Of a stretch of 64,000 bases of DNA, positions 55,715-64,000 are shown in pieces (positions within the stretch are counted from its first letter, which is position 1; every line of letters begins with the position of its first letter). Below the pieces are notes generated by a model. It was given only the letters and a program-made list of their open reading frames with translations. It was not told the origin of the DNA and did no database searches. A program made the translations under genes and the position numbers. The stretch is taken from contig JAQXDK010000008.1 of assembly GCA_029251405.1 (NCBI GenBank), forward strand, positions 62,001-126,000. The letters run 5' to 3'. This stretch comes from Flavobacteriales bacterium. Its GTDB lineage: Bacteria; Bacteroidota; Bacteroidia; Flavobacteriales_D; Parvicellaceae.

Positions 55715-56290
55715 TTACAGAAAAAAAGAAGTTTTTTCTTTTATCTGACTATAAAAAATTTCAAATTCTTCATCAAAAGATTTCATTGAATTTTCTAATA
55801 TTTCAAAACTTGATTCTAAATTATCTGAATAATTAATTCGTTTACCAATGCCATGAAGAGCTCTTTTAATTCCCTTTTTGTGTTGATAATTATTAAGCCA
55901 ATCGTCTCTTCTCATATAGTGATACATTTCTCTTATTTTAGGAGGCATTTGATGAATCTTCTGATCTAAAATTTTGTAAAATTTAGTTATTTTTATTTCT
56001 AGATTAATGGACTTTGTCTTTTTATCAAATCTCCATAATAGATAGTCGTATAAAATATCATTAATTACACCTCCTATTTTTGGGAAACGTTGATAGAATC
56101 TTCTTTTCCCTTTTAGATATTCCGTATTATTATCCGTAAAATCATCAATAACCCTGTGAAGGACAATTCCTTTTTGAATGCTATCTGGCAACAGCAAATA
56201 GGATTTTCCTTTGACAGAATCTGCAATAAAATTCCCAAAAATAACATCGGGATCGGTTCCTGAGAGTATTAAGTGTCCTAAAAAATTCAT
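55715..56290 (-). CDS. Acyl-carrier-protein phosphodiesterase-like protein (DUF479)
   Basis: A 191-residue member of the AcpH/DUF479 family. The HD-like start MNFLGHLILSGTDPDVIFGNFIADSVKG, the LHRVIDDFTD motif near residue 45 and the Asp/His ligands D65-to-D83 region (NDILYDYLLWRF) are characteristic. AcpH removes 4'-phosphopantetheine from acyl carrier protein in E. coli; whether that activity applies here is not shown. Its start overlaps the hemC-hemD stop by four bases (ATGA), so it is translationally coupled. Confidence 0.85.
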   Translation of the reverse strand: MNFLGHLILSGTDPDVIFGNFIADSVKGKSYLLLPDSIQKGIVLHRVIDDFTDNNTEYLKGKRRFYQRFPKIGGVINDILYDYLLWRFDKKTKSINLEIKITKFYKILDQKIHQMPPKIREMYHYMRRDDWLNNYQHKKGIKRALHGIGKRINYSDNLESSFEILENSMKSFDEEFEIFYSQIKEKTSFFL

Positions 56291-57834
56291 ATTAAATTGA
56301 GAACAATATCGGCTAAAGCTAATTCACTACTTTCAGAAGCTTGATAAATATTGGTAGCACCATTATCCTTTAAGGTTTGTGTTGTTGTTGGGCCAATACT
56401 TATCGCTTTTACTCCTTTTAATGAATTGGTTTTAACATAAGCTTCTACATTACTTGGGCTTGTAAATATAAAATAGTCATGGTGTTCAATTATCTTCTTT
56501 AAAAGTTTTGTTTCGTAAGATTTTTTAACTGTCTTATTTTTTTCAAGAATTAGCTTTTGAACTGTTCCAATACTTATATTAGAAGATGGAAAAAAAACTA
56601 CATCATCCCTATCTATGGTAGATTTAAAATCTTTGGCAACATTGTTAGGGCTACCAGTACCGATAAAGCTGACTTTCAGATTTTGTGCTTTTAAATACCT
56701 TGCAGTTGCGTCTCCAAAAGCTGCTATTTTTTTATTTTTAAAAGTGCTTTTCAATTGTTTTATTGAATCGTAACAAAACGAAGAGTTAAAGAATATCCAG
56801 TCACATTTTGGAAGAAATTCTAAACTTAATTTTGTCTTCTCAATTAAAGACTGAGAAGTTATATAACAGCTGGAATTTTCAAGTAATTTTCTAAGAATAC
56901 TATCAGAATTAAGTTCCCTCGAAATCCAAACTTTTTTAGACCTCTTTTTTTGCTCTATTTTTTTAAGTATTTCTTCTGTGCTCTCAGAATCACTGAAAAA
57001 TCTAATTGGAGTTTTATCTACATTTTCTGAGAAAGTAACCCAAGTATTTCTTTTCCCATTTTGATTAATTTTAGAAAATGCGCCCATTGGAGAATGACAT
57101 CCACCTCCGATACCATTTAATATTCTCCTCTCAAAAGCCACATCACCTTCAGTTTCCTTATGATTAATTTTCGAGAGTATTTTAATCATGTATTCATCAT
57201 TATTTCTAATTTGAAGACCTAAAGCTCCTTGTGCAGGGGCTGGAATAAAAATACTTGGAGAAAGGTGAAGAACATGAAATTTTGAAACATCAATTTCAAG
57301 TCTATTTAAACCAGCTCTTGCTAAAACTATTGCATCATATAAACCATCTTTAAGTTTATTGATTCTCGTTGGTACATTGCCTCGAAGATCCTTAATTATT
57401 AAATCTTCTCTAAATAAAAGTAATTGATTTTTTCTTCTAGCGCTTGAGGTGCCTACAACACCTTTTTTTATTATATCTAAATAATTACTAGGGTCAACAG
57501 CATTTCTATGTATTAGCAAAGTATCTGAGGGGTTTTCTCTTACAGGTATCGCCCCCAAAGATAAACCCTTAGGTTGGTCCGTTTCTAAATCTTTTAGTGA
57601 ATGAACAGCTAAATCAATATCTTGATCTAATAACGCAGCTTCAATCTCTTTGGTAAAGAACCCTTTTCCTTCAATCTTATCGAAACTTAAATGCTGGATT
57701 CTATCGCCTTTAGTTTTAATAATTTTAATCTGAGAATTAATACCTAATTTAAGTAGAGTGTCTTTAACATAATTTGCTTGCCATAGTGCAAGCTTACTTC
57801 CTCTAGAGCCTATGATTATTTTTGAAGGTCTCAA
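56287..57834 (-). CDS. HemC-HemD fusion: hydroxymethylbilane synthase / uroporphyrinogen-III synthase
   Basis: A 515-residue fusion of two successive haem-pathway enzymes. Residues about 1-300 are hydroxymethylbilane synthase, with IIIGSRGSKLALWQA, KTKGDRI, GVVGTSSARRKNQLL, LRGNVPTRINKL and GGGCHSPMGAF, whose Cys (about 245) carries the dipyrromethane cofactor. Residues about 305-515 resemble uroporphyrinogen-III synthase (WISRELNSDS, WIFFNSSFCYDSIKQL, FFPSSNISIGTV, FIFTSPSNVEAYVKTN, SIGPTTTQTLKDNGA). The start is TTG at 57834, four bases after hemA. The two halves are in one frame with no stop between. Confidence 0.9.
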   Translation of the reverse strand: MRPSKIIIGSRGSKLALWQANYVKDTLLKLGINSQIKIIKTKGDRIQHLSFDKIEGKGFFTKEIEAALLDQDIDLAVHSLKDLETDQPKGLSLGAIPVRENPSDTLLIHRNAVDPSNYLDIIKKGVVGTSSARRKNQLLLFREDLIIKDLRGNVPTRINKLKDGLYDAIVLARAGLNRLEIDVSKFHVLHLSPSIFIPAPAQGALGLQIRNNDEYMIKILSKINHKETEGDVAFERRILNGIGGGCHSPMGAFSKINQNGKRNTWVTFSENVDKTPIRFFSDSESTEEILKKIEQKKRSKKVWISRELNSDSILRKLLENSSCYITSQSLIEKTKLSLEFLPKCDWIFFNSSFCYDSIKQLKSTFKNKKIAAFGDATARYLKAQNLKVSFIGTGSPNNVAKDFKSTIDRDDVVFFPSSNISIGTVQKLILEKNKTVKKSYETKLLKKIIEHHDYFIFTSPSNVEAYVKTNSLKGVKAISIGPTTTQTLKDNGATNIYQASESSELALADIVLNLI

Positions 57835-57838
57835 AAGA

Positions 57839-59065
57839 TTATTTAGAAGTTTCTTTTAGGAATATATCTTTTGCCATCTTCATGGGAACACTTATGTATT
57901 TTTTTTCCATGTAATCAACCAAACTATTGACAATATTTATTGCTTGAGGATCTAATGTTTCTAATTCTTTTACAAATACTTCCTTAAAAGCTTTTTTTCT
58001 GATTCCTTTAATGCTTTCAGGAACTGCACTCAGTGCTCTTTCTAAAGTTCTTTCTTTTTCTGCTAGATAATATTGAATAATTTGTTTTTCAATTATTGCT
58101 AAGCAACTATTAATTTCTTTACTTCTAGCTTTTAAATTTTCTTCAGCTCTAATTTTTAATTGGTCAACATTTATGATTTTGGTGTTTAATTCTTTAGAAA
58201 TTTTCTGATCGCAATCATTGGGAACAGCTAAATCTACAATTAACTTCTTATTTCTTTCTGGATTAATTTTTAGAAATTTTTCTTTAGTTAAAATAACATC
58301 TTGAGATCCTGTACAAGAAACAATACAATCAAATTCGTGGTTGGTGGTTCCCAATTCAGCAAGTGGAAATACTTTTGCTTTAAGATTTAATTGAGATACT
58401 AGTTGTTCAGCTTTTTCAGTAGATCTGTTGAAAATCAAAAACTCGTGTTGGTCATTTTTATTTATAAACTTTAGCATAGAACTGATTGTTTTACCAGCTC
58501 CAATAATCAAGAAAGTCTTTGGTTGTTTTGAAATGTATTTTTTTAATTCTAAATAGGCCAATGACACTATTGACACAGGTCTAGTTGCAATTTCACTTTC
58601 AGTGTAAACCTTTTTTGCAGTAAAAATTGTTTTTTGTATAAGCACTCTAATAAAATCTCCGCACAAATTACTTTCTCGGCATTCTTCAAAAGCCTTTCTC
58701 ACTTGGGTAATAATTTCTCTCTCTCCAACTACTAGTGAATCAATGGAAGATGCTAATGAAAATAAATGATGAACCGCTTCTTTTTCTGAAAAAATTTCAA
58801 TTTTTCTCATCGTTGGTATAAGCGATTCCTGTGAAATAAACTCACTTAATAGCGATTCTAAAAATGTTTGGTTAACTTCTGCATCTGAATTAATAATGAA
58901 CTCCACTCTGTTGCAAGTAGATAGGTACATTAATTCATTAATTTTTAATTTAGATTTTAATTTTTCTAAACGATCCATTCTAACAGAGTCGTCAAGGTGG
59001 AACTTACCAATTTCATCAAAATTAAAATTCCGATGCGTTAATGCTATAATTTGAAGTTTATTCAA
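57839..59065 (-). CDS. hemA: Glutamyl-tRNA reductase
   Basis: First committed step of C5-route tetrapyrrole synthesis: reduction of glutamyl-tRNA to glutamate semialdehyde. The 408-residue protein has the nucleophile C51 in STCNRVEF, the NADPH loop FLIIGAGKTISSML (about 190-203), and the family segments SLVVGEREIITQVRKAFE (about 115-132) and a helical C-terminal dimer arm. It heads a row: hemA, hemC-hemD, DUF479, 3-hydroxyanthranilate dioxygenase. No hemL, hemB or hemE lies in the window. Confidence 0.96.
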   Translation of the reverse strand: MNKLQIIALTHRNFNFDEIGKFHLDDSVRMDRLEKLKSKLKINELMYLSTCNRVEFIINSDAEVNQTFLESLLSEFISQESLIPTMRKIEIFSEKEAVHHLFSLASSIDSLVVGEREIITQVRKAFEECRESNLCGDFIRVLIQKTIFTAKKVYTESEIATRPVSIVSLAYLELKKYISKQPKTFLIIGAGKTISSMLKFINKNDQHEFLIFNRSTEKAEQLVSQLNLKAKVFPLAELGTTNHEFDCIVSCTGSQDVILTKEKFLKINPERNKKLIVDLAVPNDCDQKISKELNTKIINVDQLKIRAEENLKARSKEINSCLAIIEKQIIQYYLAEKERTLERALSAVPESIKGIRKKAFKEVFVKELETLDPQAINIVNSLVDYMEKKYISVPMKMAKDIFLKETSK

Positions 59066-59238
59066 TAAAAATTAATGTTCACAAAAATCGTTATTTATAT
59101 TCAATTTATTTGTCATCAATTTGTCATTGCTTGGTGTTGTTATAGAGTTATTTAGTTTTCAAGAATAGTTATTTGTTCTTAAGCACTAACATCTGCAAAT
59201 ATTCTTATTTTTACTAAATAAATAACAGATAACTAATT

Positions 59239-60528
59239 ATGAAATATCTACCTATAGACGTACAATTATTCATAAATAACAGAAAAAGGTTTAAAAAAAA
59301 TTTAAAAGAAAATAGCCTTGCTGTCTTCAACTCTAAAGATATTTATAATACTGGTGCAGATAGTACATTACCTTTCTCACAGCATAGAGACATCTTTCAT
59401 CTTTCTGGAGTAGATCAAGAAGAAAGCATCTTGGTTATATTTCCAAGCTGTAAAAATACTTCGCACAAAGAAATTTTATTTTTAAAAGAAACCAATGAAC
59501 ATATTGCAGTATGGGAAGGAGAAAAACTAACTAAAAAAAGAGCTACAGAAGTTTCAGGAATTAGCACTATCTATTGGTTGAATCAATTCGAATCTATATT
59601 TAGACAACTGGTCATAGAGAGCGAAAATATTTATTTAAATGCTAATGAACATCTCCGAACTAAAAATGAAATGGAAACTAGGGAAGATAGATTTGTGAAA
59701 AAATTTAAATCTGACTTTCCAAATCATTCTATTTTAAGGTCTGCTCCCATTATGCACAAAATACGATCAATTAAAGATCCTTTGGAAATAGAGCTAATGC
59801 AAAAAGCTTGTGATATCACAGAAAAAGGATTTAGAAGGATTTTAAAATTTGTGAAAACTGGCAAGATGGAGTATGAAATTGAAGCGGAGCTAATGCACGA
59901 ATTCTTATCCAACCGTTCTAAGGGGTTTGCGTATTCTCCAATTATTGCTTCAGGATCTTCAGCATGTGTTCTTCATTATGGTGAAAATAATAAATCATGT
60001 AACGAGGGTGACGTTATTCTAATGGATTTTGGTGCAGAGTATGCCAATTACAGTTCCGACTTAACGAGATGTGTCCCTGTAAATGGTAAATTTACCAGCC
60101 GACAAAAAGAAGTTTATAATTCAGTTTTAAGAGTTAAAAATGATGCTACCGAATTACTCAAACCAGGAGTTTTATTAAATGAATACCATAAAATGGTGGG
60201 GGAAATTATGGAGAAAGAATTAATTAAACTTCAATTAATATCTAATCAAGATGTGAAAAATCAAGATCCTAATTGGCCAGCCTACAAAAAATATTTCATG
60301 CACGGCACATCACACTATATTGGTTTGGACACCCACGATTTAGGTTCTTGGACAAATCCAATTGAAGAAAACATGGTTTTTACAGTTGAACCTGGAATAT
60401 ATATCCCTGAAGAAGGTCTAGGAATTCGACTTGAAGATGATGTGGTGGTTCAAAAAAATGGTAATCCAATAAACCTCATGAAGAACATTCCCATAGAAGC
60501 TGATGAAATTGAAGAATTAATGAACTAA
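59239..60528 (+). CDS. pepP: M24 Xaa-Pro aminopeptidase (aminopeptidase P)
   Basis: A 429-residue cytoplasmic aminopeptidase that removes N-terminal residues before proline. An N-terminal AMP_N domain (about 1-150) precedes the M24 core. The two-metal ligands are visible: Asp in VILMDFGAEY (about 260), Asp in YSSDLTRCV (about 274), His in MHGTSHYIGLDTHD (about 355), Glu in FTVEPGIYI (about 388) and Glu in IRLEDDVVV (about 405-410). The metal site is complete. The gene is one base ahead of the carboxylase gene on the same transcript. Confidence 0.92.
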   Translation: MKYLPIDVQLFINNRKRFKKNLKENSLAVFNSKDIYNTGADSTLPFSQHRDIFHLSGVDQEESILVIFPSCKNTSHKEILFLKETNEHIAVWEGEKLTKKRATEVSGISTIYWLNQFESIFRQLVIESENIYLNANEHLRTKNEMETREDRFVKKFKSDFPNHSILRSAPIMHKIRSIKDPLEIELMQKACDITEKGFRRILKFVKTGKMEYEIEAELMHEFLSNRSKGFAYSPIIASGSSACVLHYGENNKSCNEGDVILMDFGAEYANYSSDLTRCVPVNGKFTSRQKEVYNSVLRVKNDATELLKPGVLLNEYHKMVGEIMEKELIKLQLISNQDVKNQDPNWPAYKKYFMHGTSHYIGLDTHDLGSWTNPIEENMVFTVEPGIYIPEEGLGIRLEDDVVVQKNGNPINLMKNIPIEADEIEELMN

Positions 60529-60529
60529 G

Positions 60530-62065
60530 ATGAAAAATCAAGAATTAGCAAATAAAATAGCAGAATCTAAAATTGGTGGGGGTCAAAAAAGAATTGATTC
60601 TCAACATAAAAAAGGAAAACTTACTGCCAGAGAAAGAATAGAGTTACTATTGGACACAAATAGTTTTGAAGAAATTGGAGGACTAGTCACCCATAGATCT
60701 ACTAATTTCGGTTTAGAAAAAACAAAATTTTTAGGAGATGGAGTAGTTACAGGATATGGAACTGTAGACGGAAGGTTGATTTATGTTTATTCACAAGACT
60801 TTACGGTACTAGGGGGCTCTTTAGCTGAAGCTCATGCTGAAAAAATTTGTAAAATAATGGATCTAGCCATGCAAAATGGTGTTCCAATAATTGGTTTGAA
60901 TGACTCTGGGGGAGCACGTATCCAAGAGGGTGTTGTTTCTTTGGGAGGATATGCTGATATATTTTTTAGAAATACTAAGGCCTCTGGCTTAATCCCTCAA
61001 TTGTCTGCAATTATGGGACCTTGCGCAGGTGGTGCTGTATATTCTCCAGCATTAACTGATTTTATTTTCATGACAAAAAATACTTCATACATGTTTGTTA
61101 CAGGGCCAAATGTTGTAAAAACCGTGACAAATGAAGAAGTTTCAGCTGAAGAATTGGGTGGTGCAGAAACACATATGACAAAATCTGGAGTTTCTCATTT
61201 TGTTGGTGAAAACGAATTAGACACTATTGAAAAATTAAAAAAACTACTCTCTTATTTACCTCAAAACTGTAAGGAAATACCCAAAAATATTGATTACGTT
61301 TTAAATGATGAAGTTAGACCATCTCTAGACAATATTATTCCTGAAAATCCTAACCATCCCTACGATATCAAAAAAGTTATAATTACTCTTATCGATACCG
61401 ATAGTTTTTTTGAAGTTCAAAATGAATATGCTGAAAATATAGTTATTGGATTTGGTCGTCTTGCTGGAAGATCAATTGGGATTATTGCCAATCAACCAGC
61501 AGTGCTAGCAGGAGTACTTGATGTTAAGGCATCAACAAAAGGAGCTCGATTTGTGAGATTCTGTGATGCTTTTAATATCCCTTTAATGGTAATTGAAGAT
61601 GTTCCTGGATTTTTACCTGGGACAGATCAGGAATGGAATGGAATTATTTCTAACGGGGCTAAATTACTGTATGCTTTTTGTGAAGCTACAGTTCCAAGAA
61701 TTACAATCATAACCAGAAAAGCCTACGGAGGAGCTTATGACGTCATGAACTCCAAACATATTGGAGCAGATATGAATTATGCATGGCCAAATGCAGAAAT
61801 TGCCGTTATGGGCTCTAAAGGAGCAGCTGAAATTATCTTTAAGAAAGAAATTAAAAATTCAAAAAATCCTAAAGAAAAACACATTGAAAAAGAAAAGGAA
61901 TATGCAGATTTATTTGCCAACCCTTACAATGCAGCATCTAGAGGATATATCGACGAAGTTATTGAACCATCTTCAACTAGAAAGAAATTAATTAAGGCTT
62001 TTAAAATTTCAGAAAATAAAAAAATAGAATGTATTCCAAAAAAACATGGAAATATTCCATTGTAA
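60530..62065 (+). CDS. Acyl-CoA carboxylase beta (carboxyltransferase) subunit
   Basis: A 511-residue carboxyltransferase subunit of a biotin-dependent acyl-CoA carboxylase, such as propionyl-CoA carboxylase. Crotonase-fold motifs are LNDSGGARIQEGV (about 121-133), GPCAGGAVYSPALTDFIFM (about 163-181) and, in the second half, NGAKLLYAFCEATVPRITIITRKAYGGAYDVM (about 373-404, split over two conserved patches). No biotin-carboxylase subunit is in the window, so the partner is encoded elsewhere. Substrate (acetyl, propionyl or methylcrotonyl) cannot be read directly, though the length and pattern fit propionyl-CoA type. Confidence 0.88.
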   Translation: MKNQELANKIAESKIGGGQKRIDSQHKKGKLTARERIELLLDTNSFEEIGGLVTHRSTNFGLEKTKFLGDGVVTGYGTVDGRLIYVYSQDFTVLGGSLAEAHAEKICKIMDLAMQNGVPIIGLNDSGGARIQEGVVSLGGYADIFFRNTKASGLIPQLSAIMGPCAGGAVYSPALTDFIFMTKNTSYMFVTGPNVVKTVTNEEVSAEELGGAETHMTKSGVSHFVGENELDTIEKLKKLLSYLPQNCKEIPKNIDYVLNDEVRPSLDNIIPENPNHPYDIKKVIITLIDTDSFFEVQNEYAENIVIGFGRLAGRSIGIIANQPAVLAGVLDVKASTKGARFVRFCDAFNIPLMVIEDVPGFLPGTDQEWNGIISNGAKLLYAFCEATVPRITIITRKAYGGAYDVMNSKHIGADMNYAWPNAEIAVMGSKGAAEIIFKKEIKNSKNPKEKHIEKEKEYADLFANPYNAASRGYIDEVIEPSSTRKKLIKAFKISENKKIECIPKKHGNIPL

Positions 62066-62083
62066 TAACTCAATGAATTAAAT

Positions 62084-63514
62084 GTGAAAAATAATCAATA
62101 CATAAAAATTATTATTTTTTTTAGCAGCTTCACTTTACTTGGGTTTCTTATAATTCAATTCTATTGGGCAAAAAATACTTTTACAGAAAGAATAGATAAT
62201 TTTAACAATGTTATTGAGGTATGTGTTCAAGAAATTGGAGAAGAATTAAGAAATAAAATATTAACTAATTCAAAATATTTCAACCCAAATATTCAGAACA
62301 GAAAATTATCACTTGGCAACAAGAACTACAATAAAAATAATGTACTAGATAGTTTAGCCTTTGAAATCAATAATATTTCTGAAAAATCTATTACTGAAAA
62401 AAGAAAAGAGATTTTTGGCATCATTAACAACCACTTCGCATTGAATGTGAATATTAATGTCGATAATTCTTTGAAGAAAAAAGAAATATTATCCTTGTGT
62501 AACGATATACTTTCCAAACACGCGATAGAAAATGAATTTCATTTCAGTATTACTGATAAATCTGGGTTACTTATTGAATCTAATTTTGAAAATATAGATA
62601 ATGAAATTTTAACGCAATCTAACAGCTACTCAGTTGAATTTTTAAATGATGATTTATTTACTGAAAAAAGAATATTCACTCTTTACATTCTCAAATTAGA
62701 AAAATCTGTCAAAAAATCTTTTAGTCACATTCTTGTTATCTCTATTATTTTGATACTTATCATATTGGGAACTTTTATTTACAGCATCAAGATTATTCAA
62801 GATCAGGAAAAAACTACTCAAATCAAAACTGATTTCATAAATAATATGACTCACGAGTTAAAAACACCAATTGCAACTATTGGTCTTGCATGTGAGGCTC
62901 TCTCAGACTCAAGCATAAAACTTGAAAAGAAGAATAAACAGAAGTTTTTAAGTACTATAAAATCTGAAAATGAACGGTTAGGAAAATTGGTTGAAAATGT
63001 TCTTCAAAGCTCACTTTCTCAGAAAGGGAATCCAGATTTAAAACTAGAAGTTTTTAACGTTGAAGAAGTAATTACAAAAGCCATTAAATCGATCAATCTA
63101 TCTTTTAATAAGAAAAAAGGTGAAATTAAAACTGACTTTTTGGCGAAAAACATACTTATGGAAGCAGATAAACTTCATATCACAAATGTATTTTACAATC
63201 TTTTAGATAATTCTCAAAAATATTGCATCCAATCCCCTGTTGTAACCATCTCTACAAGAGACGTTATAGGAGGTATAATTATAAGAATTAAAGATAATGG
63301 CATAGGAATTGCAAGAGATAATCAAAAAAGAATATTTGAAAAACTTTATCGAGTTCCAACAGGAAATGTCCACAACGTAAAAGGATTTGGACTGGGGTTA
63401 AGTTATGTCAAAACAATTATTGACTTACATGAAGGCAAAATTATGGTAGAAAGCAAAATAAATTCTGGTAGTGTTTTCTCAATCAATTTAAAATCATCTA
63501 AAATACTTTCGTAA
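62084..63514 (+). CDS. Membrane sensor histidine kinase
   Basis: A 476-residue transmembrane sensor. Two helices (about 8-26 and 218-239) flank an extracytoplasmic domain of about 190 residues of unknown fold. The kinase part has the phosphorylated H257 in NNMTHELKTPIATI, the N-box NVFYNLLDNSQKY (about 367), the G1-box DNGIGIA (about 407-413) and the G2-box GFGLGLSYV. The start is GTG at 62084, 18 bases after the carboxylase stop. The response regulator gene follows with a one-base overlap, so the two form a two-component pair resembling RprX/RprY of Bacteroides. The signal is unknown. Confidence 0.92.
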   Translation: MKNNQYIKIIIFFSSFTLLGFLIIQFYWAKNTFTERIDNFNNVIEVCVQEIGEELRNKILTNSKYFNPNIQNRKLSLGNKNYNKNNVLDSLAFEINNISEKSITEKRKEIFGIINNHFALNVNINVDNSLKKKEILSLCNDILSKHAIENEFHFSITDKSGLLIESNFENIDNEILTQSNSYSVEFLNDDLFTEKRIFTLYILKLEKSVKKSFSHILVISIILILIILGTFIYSIKIIQDQEKTTQIKTDFINNMTHELKTPIATIGLACEALSDSSIKLEKKNKQKFLSTIKSENERLGKLVENVLQSSLSQKGNPDLKLEVFNVEEVITKAIKSINLSFNKKKGEIKTDFLAKNILMEADKLHITNVFYNLLDNSQKYCIQSPVVTISTRDVIGGIIIRIKDNGIGIARDNQKRIFEKLYRVPTGNVHNVKGFGLGLSYVKTIIDLHEGKIMVESKINSGSVFSINLKSSKILS

Positions 63515-64000
63515 TGGATAAAAAAATTAAGATCTTATTAATTGAAGACGATGAAAATCTAGGGGGTACTACCTCAGATTACTTAGCAGCTAAAGGCTTT
63601 GACTGCCAATGGGAACAAAATGGAGAATTAGGTTATAAAACATTTGTTAAAAACCAATTCGATGTTGTCATTCTTGATGTAATGATGCCGGTTAAAGATG
63701 GGTTTTCAACAGCTAAAGATATTCGTGGTATTGATAAAGAAGTTCCTCTAATTTTTTTAACGGCAAAATCCATGAAAGAAGACACTTTAAAAGGCTTTGA
63801 AGTTGGAGGAGACGATTATATTACGAAGCCATTTAATATGGAAGAATTAGTCGCTAGAGTAAATGCTATTTTAAAAAGATCTAAGATAGTTTCCGAATCT
63901 CATTATGATGATATTGAAATTGGAGAATTTACCTTCAACCCAAAAAAACAAATTTTATCGAAAGACGATTTCTCTGTAAATCTTACTACAAAAGAATCTG
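63514..64000 (+). CDS. OmpR/PhoB-type response regulator (cut by window end)
   Basis: The receiver domain is complete: LLIEDDEN with D12 and D13, the phosphoacceptor D55 in VILDVMMP, T83 in FLTAK and K105 in DDYITKPF. After about residue 130 a sequence starting IEIGEFTFNPKKQIL matches the beginning of an OmpR-type winged-helix domain; the window ends after 162 complete codons. The start at 63514 overlaps the kinase stop by one base. It is the cognate regulator of the upstream kinase. Confidence 0.92.
   Translation, partial: MDKKIKILLIEDDENLGGTTSDYLAAKGFDCQWEQNGELGYKTFVKNQFDVVILDVMMPVKDGFSTAKDIRGIDKEVPLIFLTAKSMKEDTLKGFEVGGDDYITKPFNMEELVARVNAILKRSKIVSESHYDDIEIGEFTFNPKKQILSKDDFSVNLTTKES

Noticed and set aside
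59066-59238. Gap between divergent hemA and pepP checked for a tRNA or small RNA
   Set aside because: No cloverleaf, no CCA end and no stable GC stem; it looks like plain AT-rich promoter space, without a clear TAnnTTTG.
1-64000. Defence systems, toxin-antitoxin pairs, prophage or integrative elements
   Set aside because: No nuclease-helicase clusters, integrase, transposase or small paired toxin genes were found, and gene content is core-like across the window.

Overview
The window is ordinary-looking chromosome from a member of the Bacteroidota, most probably the Flavobacteriales. The evidence is its strongly AT-rich composition; the gliding genes gldE and gldD beside mutY and ssb; two secreted proteins with the two known type IX secretion (T9SS) sorting signals; a fused MurF-alanine racemase; a 29-residue bS22-like ribosomal protein; TAnnTTTG promoter elements; and an almost complete lack of Shine-Dalgarno sites. 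I cannot name the genus. I count 52 protein genes, two cut by the window ends (secDF on the left, a response regulator on the right). Genes are packed tightly, the largest gap is about 190 bases (1591-1778), and I found no tRNA, rRNA, CRISPR array, prophage, transposon or integrase.

Layout. 1-12.4 kb: secDF, a T9SS-exported FG-GAP protein with a DCC-family thiol protein, malate dehydrogenase, gyrB, and an overlapping pair made of an outer-membrane barrel and a large periplasmic TPR protein. 12.6-18.6 kb: ftsE, a surface-glycan trio (GT2, methyltransferase, GT4), murB and an unknown exported protein. 18.6-22.4 kb: the operon sufA-sufB-sufC-sufD. 22.6-25.6 kb: thiL facing the rng (RNase E/G), bS22 and HU genes. 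25.7-29.1 kb: mutY, ssb, gldE, gldD. 29.1-38.7 kb: acyl-CoA dehydrogenase, dnaG, an MscS channel, recJ, a nitroreductase, an EamA transporter, an M28 peptidase and an unknown acidic protein. 38.8-45.1 kb: murF-alr followed by a flippase, a chain-length regulator and an O-antigen ligase/polymerase. 45.2-51.1 kb: radA, sufE, a SufT-like gene, HMG-CoA synthase, a DUF2480 gene and a long PurF-like amidotransferase. 51.2-55.1 kb: a 1306-residue T9SS type B protein. 55.2-59.1 kb: hemA, a hemC-hemD fusion, a DUF479 gene and 3-hydroxyanthranilate dioxygenase. 59.2-64 kb: an M24 aminopeptidase, an acyl-CoA carboxylase beta subunit and a two-component system.

Together the genes cover envelope building (MurB, MurF-Alr, flippase, Wzz, ligase, glycosyltransferases, FtsE), protein export and gliding (SecDF, GldD, GldE, T9SS cargo), Fe-S cluster assembly (two separate SUF loci), tetrapyrrole synthesis, DNA replication and repair (GyrB, DnaG, SSB, MutY, RecJ, RadA), and a mevalonate-type isoprenoid route suggested by HMG-CoA synthase.

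I found no convincing new multi-gene system. The points most worth a second look are: the rng gene, which has a GTG start, a perfect AGGAGG and a hairpin in a genome that otherwise ignores Shine-Dalgarno sites; a complete GT4 gene with no usable ATG, GTG or TTG start; a primase that has lost all four zinc ligands; the overlapping barrel/TPR pair; and the second SUF locus with HMG-CoA synthase embedded in it.
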